Positions 58,991 to 64,000 of a DNA stretch of 64,000 bases are shown piece after piece. Where the stretch lies: positions 62,001 to 126,000 of the forward strand of contig NZ_BMVE01000010.1 of assembly GCF_014650555.1 (NCBI RefSeq). Reading direction: 5' to 3'. Source of the stretch: Streptomyces goshikiensis (GTDB taxonomy: Bacteria; Actinomycetota; Actinomycetes; Streptomycetales; Streptomycetaceae). The notes under the pieces were generated by a model. That model was given only the letters and a program-made list of their open reading frames with translations, did not search any database and was not told the DNA's origin. Each line of letters starts with the position of its first letter. Within the stretch, counting starts at the first letter, position 1. Both the position numbers and the translations under genes were made by a program.

Positions 58991-61888
58991 GTGGAGATCG
59001 GGACCCGGAACGGGTGGGGGAGCGCGAGCGGGACGGCGGCGCAGGCGGACCCCGCGGAGCCCGCAGAGCCCATGCAGCCCGCGGACTCCGCGGAGCCCGC
59101 TCCGGGGCCCGACCGGACCGGGCGCGGTCCGGAGCGGGCGCTCCTGGAGCCCGCCCTGGCCGCCGTCCGCGAGACCGGCGCGGCGCTCCTGCTGCGGGGC
59201 GACCCCGGCATGGGCAAGACCGCCCTCCTCGACTGGGCGGAGGACCGCGCCGCGCGCGCCGGTCTGCGCGTGCTCCGGATGGCCGGGGCCGAAGCGGAGT
59301 CCGATCTGCCGTTCGCCGCGCTGCACCAGGTGCTGTGGCCGCTGCTCGACACCGGCCCCGCCCTCCCGGACGGCGCCCAGGGCCCGCTGGAGCGGGCCCT
59401 GGGCCTCAGGGAGGGCGCCCTGCCCGCTGTCACGGAGGTCTCCGACGCCGCGCTCGCGCTGCTGGCCCGCGCCGCCGCCGACCGGCCCCTCGTGCTGCTC
59501 CTCGACGGCCTGCAGTGGGCCGACCCGGCCAGCGCCGCCGTGTTCCGCTCCGTGGCCGAGCGGGCGGCCGGGCTCCCGCTCGTCGTCATCGGAGCCACCC
59601 GCCACGAGGGCACGTACGCGACCTGCCCGGCGGGCCGCGCGATCGACCTCGAACCGCTGGACGACACCCGCGCCGCGCGCCTGCTGCGCGTACTGCACCC
59701 CCATCTCGCCGACTGGGCCCGCCGCCGCGTCCTGCGCGCGGCCGGCGGCAACCCCCTCGCCCTGCGGGAGCTGCCCGCCGAGCTCGAACGCGCCGCGCCG
59801 GACCGGCTCGCCGTCCTCGCCGACCCGGAGAGCGCGGAACTGCTCGGCGAACTCCCGCTGGGGGAGCGCCTCGGCCGGCTGTACGAGGACAGGCTGCGCG
59901 CCCTGCCGCAGGAGGCCCGGCGCGTCCTGCTGCTGGCGGCGCTCGGCGGCCCGGCCGCGCCCACCCAGCCCGGTACGCCGAGCCCTTGGCGGACGATCGA
60001 GGACTCCGGGCTCGCGCGCCTCGACCCGGCGACGGGCCGCGTACGGTTCCGCCACCCTCTGGTACGCGCCGGCCTCGTCCACATCGCCTCATCCGCGCAA
60101 CGCCGCGCCGCCCACCGCCGGCTCGCCGACACGCTGCCGCCGCACGACCCGCGGCGGACCGCCCACCTCGCGGCCGCCGCGATCGGGCCCGACGACGGCC
60201 TCGCCGCGCTGCTGTACGCGGAGGCGGAGGCCATGGGGGACCGTGGCGCCGAAGCGGAGGCGGCGAGCGTCATGGCGCGCGCCGCCGGACTCACGGCGGA
60301 CGTGGAGCGCAGGGCCGCCCGGCTCGTCGCCGCGGCGGAGATGGCCGCCCGGGGCGGCCGGCTGCGCTTCGCGGACCGGCTGCTCGCCGAGGCCGCGACG
60401 GAGGCCGCCCCGCGCACGCCGCAGCCGGCTGCCCTGTACGCGCTCGTCGTCGCCTACGTCCGGCTCCACCGCGCCTGCGACTCGGTCCCCGCGGTCGAGA
60501 GGCTGCCCGCGATCCTGGACGCCGTTGCCGCCGCCTCCGGCGAACCCGCCGCCCCCGGGGACGCCGCCCGGCGGGCGGCCCTGGTGGAGCCGGCGCTGTT
60601 CGTCCTCCTGCTGGTCGCCGTGCACACCGGTGACGAGCGGGCCCGGGCCGCCCTGGACCGGCACGCCGCCGGCGGCTCCCCGCTCGCCGCGCTCTGCCAC
60701 CAGGCGTGGGCCGACCCGCCCCGTACCGCGCGGGACGTACCGGCCCGCCTGCGCGCCGCCGCCGCGGAGCTGGGGGACGACGCGCACCCCCTCGCGGACC
60801 GGCTGCTGCTGTGGACCGCGATGGCGGTCGACCGCGTCGGCGAGCACGACGCCCTGTGGAACCGGCTGGCGCACGGCGGCACCTACGTCACCCAGGCGTT
60901 CATCGACCTCGCCCGCACCCACGACGGCTTCCTGCGCGGCCGGTGGGACGAGGCCCTCGCGCGCGCCCGGCGCGGCACCGCGGCCTCCGCAGCGCACGGC
61001 TACGGCTTCAACGAGATGATGTTCCTCCTCCACGAGGCCCAGGTCCTCGCCGGCCGGGGCGACACCGCCGGCCTGGAGGCCATCGGCCGGACCCTGTCGC
61101 CCTGGGCCACCGAGCACCGCGTCCGCCTCGTCACCGGACGGCTGCTGGGCCTGAAGGCGCTGTGCGCCCTCGGGCACGGGCGGGTCGGCGAGGCCTGGCA
61201 CCACGTACGGTCCCTGACCCCGCCCGGTGTGCTGCCCCCGGACGTGCCGTGGATCCAGCTCACCCTGCTGGACTTCGCGCAGGCCGCCGTGGAGAGCGGC
61301 CACCGGGACGAGGCCCGGGCGCACCTGTCGGCCGTACGGGCGGCCGGGGTCGCAGAGGTCTCGCCCCACCACGCGTTCCTCGTCGCCGCCGCCGAGGCGC
61401 TGGCCGCGCCCGACGACAGGGCCGAGGAGCACTACACCGCGGCGTACGCCGTCCCGGGCGCCGGAGACTGGCCCTTCGAGCTCGCCCGGCTCCACCTCGC
61501 CCACGGCGCCTGCCTCAGGCGCCGCTCCCGGCGCCGGGAGGCCGCCGCCCGGCTGGCCGCCGCGCACACCGTCTTCGAGCGGCTGCGCGCGACGCCCTGG
61601 GCCGGACAGGCCGCCCGGGAACTCGCCGCCGCCGGCGGCGCGGGCCCGGAGCCGGAGCGGCCCGGCACCCCCGCCCGCGGCATCCGGCACCCGCTGTCCG
61701 CACAGGAGCTGAGGATCGCCGAACTGGCGGCCCAGGGACTGACCAACCGGGAGATCGGCGCGCGGCTGCGGCTGTCCCCGCGCACCGTCGGCGCACACCT
61801 CTACAAGATCTTCCCCAAGCTCGGCATCACGACCCGGGGCGGCATGGCCCAGGCCCTGCGCGAAGCGGGCCCGCGGGAGCCCGCCTAG
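58991..61888 (+). CDS. LAL-type LuxR transcriptional regulator
   Basis: A 965-aa large ATP-binding regulator of the MalT/LuxR class. The Walker A motif GDPGMGKT is at 70-77, Walker B is LVLLLDGLQWAD near 155, the middle is a long helical region, and a C-terminal LuxR helix-turn-helix (QELRIAELAAQGLTNREIG) ends the protein. The GTG start gives an N-terminal Glu/Pro/Ala-rich tail; an ATG at 59072 is possible. The C-terminal HTH and a CHQAWADPPRTA segment closely match the LAL gene at 62497-64000, so the two are paralogues. Its target is not evident. Confidence 0.88.
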   Translation: MEIGTRNGWGSASGTAAQADPAEPAEPMQPADSAEPAPGPDRTGRGPERALLEPALAAVRETGAALLLRGDPGMGKTALLDWAEDRAARAGLRVLRMAGAEAESDLPFAALHQVLWPLLDTGPALPDGAQGPLERALGLREGALPAVTEVSDAALALLARAAADRPLVLLLDGLQWADPASAAVFRSVAERAAGLPLVVIGATRHEGTYATCPAGRAIDLEPLDDTRAARLLRVLHPHLADWARRRVLRAAGGNPLALRELPAELERAAPDRLAVLADPESAELLGELPLGERLGRLYEDRLRALPQEARRVLLLAALGGPAAPTQPGTPSPWRTIEDSGLARLDPATGRVRFRHPLVRAGLVHIASSAQRRAAHRRLADTLPPHDPRRTAHLAAAAIGPDDGLAALLYAEAEAMGDRGAEAEAASVMARAAGLTADVERRAARLVAAAEMAARGGRLRFADRLLAEAATEAAPRTPQPAALYALVVAYVRLHRACDSVPAVERLPAILDAVAAASGEPAAPGDAARRAALVEPALFVLLLVAVHTGDERARAALDRHAAGGSPLAALCHQAWADPPRTARDVPARLRAAAAELGDDAHPLADRLLLWTAMAVDRVGEHDALWNRLAHGGTYVTQAFIDLARTHDGFLRGRWDEALARARRGTAASAAHGYGFNEMMFLLHEAQVLAGRGDTAGLEAIGRTLSPWATEHRVRLVTGRLLGLKALCALGHGRVGEAWHHVRSLTPPGVLPPDVPWIQLTLLDFAQAAVESGHRDEARAHLSAVRAAGVAEVSPHHAFLVAAAEALAAPDDRAEEHYTAAYAVPGAGDWPFELARLHLAHGACLRRRSRRREAAARLAAAHTVFERLRATPWAGQAARELAAAGGAGPEPERPGTPARGIRHPLSAQELRIAELAAQGLTNREIGARLRLSPRTVGAHLYKIFPKLGITTRGGMAQALREAGPREPA

Positions 61889-61897
61889 GCAGGCTCT

Positions 61898-61912
61898 CGC
61901 GGCCCGGCCGCG
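61898..61912. terminator. Short hairpin between converging genes
   Basis: A 6-bp perfect stem (cgcggc / gccgcg) with a 3-nt loop fills the 24-bp gap between the LAL regulator and the GNAT-like gene. It could end transcription from both sides. Confidence 0.5.
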
Positions 61913-62257
61913 TCACCAGCGGTCGGGGCGCGCCGCGAGTTCCCACTCGGCGGTACGGGTCACCTCGGCCTCAGGCTGCGGGGCCTCCTCCGGGTGCCGC
62001 TGCGCCCACTTCGCCACGTACGGGCAGAGCGGCACCACGGGGACGCCCTCGCGCAGGGCCATCGCGTAGAACTCCCGGGCCAGCGAACCCGCGATGCCCC
62101 GGCCCTCGTTGCCCTCCTCGACGACGGTGTGCACTGCGACGAGGGCGTGCGGCGCCGCTTCGAGCACGAAGTACGCGATGCCGCCGAGGTAGGTCCCGTC
62201 CTCGAACGCCCCCAGTACACCGCGCTCGCGGTCGTCGCGCAGCACGAGATCTGCCAT
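61913..62257 (-). CDS. GNAT-like small acetyltransferase (GNAT_acetyltr_2 type)
   Basis: A 114-aa protein with the compact GNAT-like fold of the COG2388 family. VHTVVEEGNEGRGIAGSL matches the acetyl-CoA pyrophosphate loop (R/Q-x-x-G-x-G/A) and PLCPYVAKWAQRHPE is the typical end of the family. Small members are of unknown substrate. The ATG follows AGGGGTGG. A 239-bp gap upstream separates it from the second LAL gene on the same strand. Confidence 0.88.
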   Translation of the reverse strand: MADLVLRDDRERGVLGAFEDGTYLGGIAYFVLEAAPHALVAVHTVVEEGNEGRGIAGSLAREFYAMALREGVPVVPLCPYVAKWAQRHPEEAPQPEAEVTRTAEWELAARPDRW

Positions 62258-62496
62258 GTCCACCCCTGGTGGTGTCGTCGAACCGCCCCGTGGACGGTAC
62301 GGATGAGTCACACCCGCGCCACCGTGCGCGGCCGTCGCAGGGACGATACGGCAGCGGCCGCCCCGGCGTCCGCCCGCCGGGGCGCCGTGGCGCGGGCCGT
62401 GCACGGCGGGACCAGCGCCGGGCGCGTCCGGTTCGCTCACGGTCAAGCCGAAGGGCCGTCAGGAGTCCCGGCCGGAGGCCTCCGCCGGACCCTCCC
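62258..62496. other. Intergenic region upstream of the GNAT-like gene
   Basis: These 239 bp lie between two minus-strand genes. They must hold the GNAT promoter unless it is read through from the LAL gene. I see no coding region, clear promoter boxes or strong palindrome. Confidence 0.4.
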
Positions 62497-64000
62497 TCAG
62501 ACCTCCGTCAGATCCCCGAGGGCCCGGGCCACGGCGGCTCGCGAGGTGATCCCGAGCTTGGGGAAGACCTTGTACAGGTGGGCCGCGACCGTGCGGGGCG
62601 ACAGCCGCAGCTCCACGCCGATCTCCTTGTTCGTCAGCCCGGTGGCGACCAGGCGCGCGATCCGCAGCTCCTGAGGGGTGAGCGGCTCCCCGCCCGTCGC
62701 CCCGCCGCCCGCCGCGCCGTCCACCGCCCGGCCCGCCGCCCGCAGTTCCTCCCGGCACTGCTCCGCCCAGGGATCGGCCCGCAGGTCCAGGAAGGCGTGG
62801 TAGGCGGCGCGCAGCACGTCGTCCGCCTCGGCGCGCCGGCCGCGGCGGCGCAGCCGGGAGCCGTGGGCCAGCCGCAGCCGGGCCAGGTCGAACACCCAGC
62901 GGTCCGCGCCGGGCACCGCGTAGGCCGCGGCGAACCGGGCCTCGGCCTCCTCCGCGTCCTCCTCCTCGGCCCCGGCCGCCAGCGCGTCGGCCGCCGCCAG
63001 CAGGAAGGCGTGGTGCCCGGAGATCTCGTCCATCCGCGCCGCCCGCCCGGCGGCCACGTGGGCCACCGCCTCCTCCACCCTGCCGCACCGCACGGCCGCC
63101 AGGACGAAGTCGAAGAAGGGCAGGTGGAACCAGGGCAGCCCGGAGGGCAGTTCACCCGGGGTCATCAGCCGGCGCAGCCGCCCGTACGCCTCTTCGTGGC
63201 GGCCGTGCGCCAGCGCGGCGAGCGCGCCGAGGTGCGTCAGCTGGTCGGTGACGAAACGCATCCGGGCCGCGGCCGCCGCGGGCTCGATCCGGGCCCGGAC
63301 CTCACGCAGCCCCCGCTCGTCGCCGCGCCCCGCCAGGAAGTGCGCGTAGTAGTGCCGGAACAGCAACGCGTTGGAGTGGTAGCCGGCTTCCGCCGCGGCG
63401 TCCGCCTCGCGCAGGCACTCCTGGGCGGTGTCCCAGCGGCCGCGCAGGAAGTGCCGGTAGGCCCTGGCCTTGGCCACCGACCCCTGGGTGGCGAACGCGT
63501 GCTGACCGGCGAAGAGCCGCCACAGGCCACAGTCGGCCGCGTCCACCGCACTGGCGGTCCACAGCAGCAGCCAGGACTTCCCGGTGTCCTGATCGTTCGT
63601 CATGCGCTCGACCATGGAGCGCAGTTCGCTCTCGACGCCGTGCGCGGTACGGGGCGGATCGGCCCAGGCGCGGTGACACAGCCGCGCCGCGGGGGAGACG
63701 TGCTCCAGATGGGCCTCCAGTGCCCGCCGCCCCCGCGGGTCGCCCGTGTACGCGGTGGCCAGCAGCAGCTTGAAGAACGCCTGCTCGGCCAGGTCGTCGC
63801 CGAACGGCCGGGCGGCGGTGGCCGTCAGCCCGGCCAGGGCGCGCGGCAGCAGGGTGAACGAGGACTCGAAGTCCATGTGGTGGCTCTGGTCCACGTACAC
63901 GACGGCGTACGCGAACAGCGGGGCGATGTCCGCCGGCACCGGCCCCTGCTTGAGCTCCTCCACCAGCCGCGCCGTGTACGGCAGCCGGCCGCCGCGCGCC
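62497..64000 (-). CDS. LAL/LuxR-family regulator (5' end beyond the window)
   Basis: The C-terminal 500 residues of a large LuxR-family regulator. The frame is open to the right edge, so the start and any ATPase domain lie outside; the GTG at 63963 is only an internal codon. The last 65 residues form a LuxR helix-turn-helix (LTPQELRIARLVATGLTNKEIG, then LSPRTVAAHLYKVFPKLGI). A helical TPR-like middle region matches the LAL gene at 58991-61888, including a CHRAWADPPRTA segment. It is a paralogue of that gene in convergent orientation. Confidence 0.85.
   Translation of the reverse strand, partial: ARGGRLPYTARLVEELKQGPVPADIAPLFAYAVVYVDQSHHMDFESSFTLLPRALAGLTATAARPFGDDLAEQAFFKLLLATAYTGDPRGRRALEAHLEHVSPAARLCHRAWADPPRTAHGVESELRSMVERMTNDQDTGKSWLLLWTASAVDAADCGLWRLFAGQHAFATQGSVAKARAYRHFLRGRWDTAQECLREADAAAEAGYHSNALLFRHYYAHFLAGRGDERGLREVRARIEPAAAAARMRFVTDQLTHLGALAALAHGRHEEAYGRLRRLMTPGELPSGLPWFHLPFFDFVLAAVRCGRVEEAVAHVAAGRAARMDEISGHHAFLLAAADALAAGAEEEDAEEAEARFAAAYAVPGADRWVFDLARLRLAHGSRLRRRGRRAEADDVLRAAYHAFLDLRADPWAEQCREELRAAGRAVDGAAGGGATGGEPLTPQELRIARLVATGLTNKEIGVELRLSPRTVAAHLYKVFPKLGITSRAAVARALGDLTEV

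Overview
The window is high-GC actinobacterial DNA, almost certainly Streptomyces. Evidence: strong GC third-position bias, GTG/ATG starts, 4-bp ATGA/GTGA gene overlaps, megasynthases, LAL regulators and a secreted CBM2-GH18 chitinase. It holds two unrelated biosynthetic gene clusters separated by about 11.5 kb of ordinary genes, then a non-biosynthetic right flank. There is no gene-free stretch over 300 bases, and I saw no tRNA, rRNA, CRISPR array or insertion sequence.

Region A (1-26146) is most of a leinamycin-family hybrid NRPS / AT-less (trans-AT) type I PKS cluster, cut by the left edge. The first gene is the 3' part of a PKS: ACP, then KS-DH-KR-ACP, then KS-ACP-ACP, then a DUF domain, a PLP-dependent C-S lyase ('SH') domain and a thioesterase. 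The DUF-SH-TE ending is the hallmark of LnmJ-type synthases that put sulfur into the polyketide chain. Translationally coupled behind it is a beta-branching set: HMG-CoA-synthase-like enzyme, donor ACP and a KS-like decarboxylase with Ser for Cys. On the opposite strand lies a coupled operon of truncated hemoglobin, a thiazole-forming NRPS (carrier-Cy-Cy-A-PCP-Ox-KS0) and a type II thioesterase. A divergent operon carries P450, ferredoxin, crotonyl-CoA carboxylase/reductase, KAS III and 3-hydroxyacyl-CoA dehydrogenase, which looks like supply of an alkylmalonyl-CoA unit. The trans-AT, the enoyl-CoA hydratase(s) for beta-branching, the loading module and the middle PKS modules are not here and probably lie to the left.

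Region B (26178-37420) holds an M1 aminopeptidase beside a Pls/PosA-type NRPS-like membrane protein, an ArsR regulator with a DMT exporter, and a TetR regulator divergent from an MMPL-LmeA-like (DUF2993) pair. Several perfect palindromes lie at the regulated promoters.

Region C (37689-52861) is a compact polycyclic tetramate macrolactam (PTM) cluster: ornithine-side hydroxylase, iterative PKS-NRPS (KS-AT-DH-KR-ACP-C-A-PCP-TE), two phytoene-dehydrogenase-like cyclases and a P450. It has no alcohol dehydrogenase (FtdE/IkaC), so a 5/5-bicyclic PTM is predicted.

Region D (52814-64000) has a WYL regulator with a perfect operator palindrome divergent from a QxQ-type AlkZ-like DNA glycosylase, two uncharacterised genes, a chitinase, two related LAL/LuxR regulators (the second cut by the right edge) and a small GNAT-like protein. 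The glycosylase could be a self-resistance factor for a DNA-alkylating leinamycin-type product, but this is inference.
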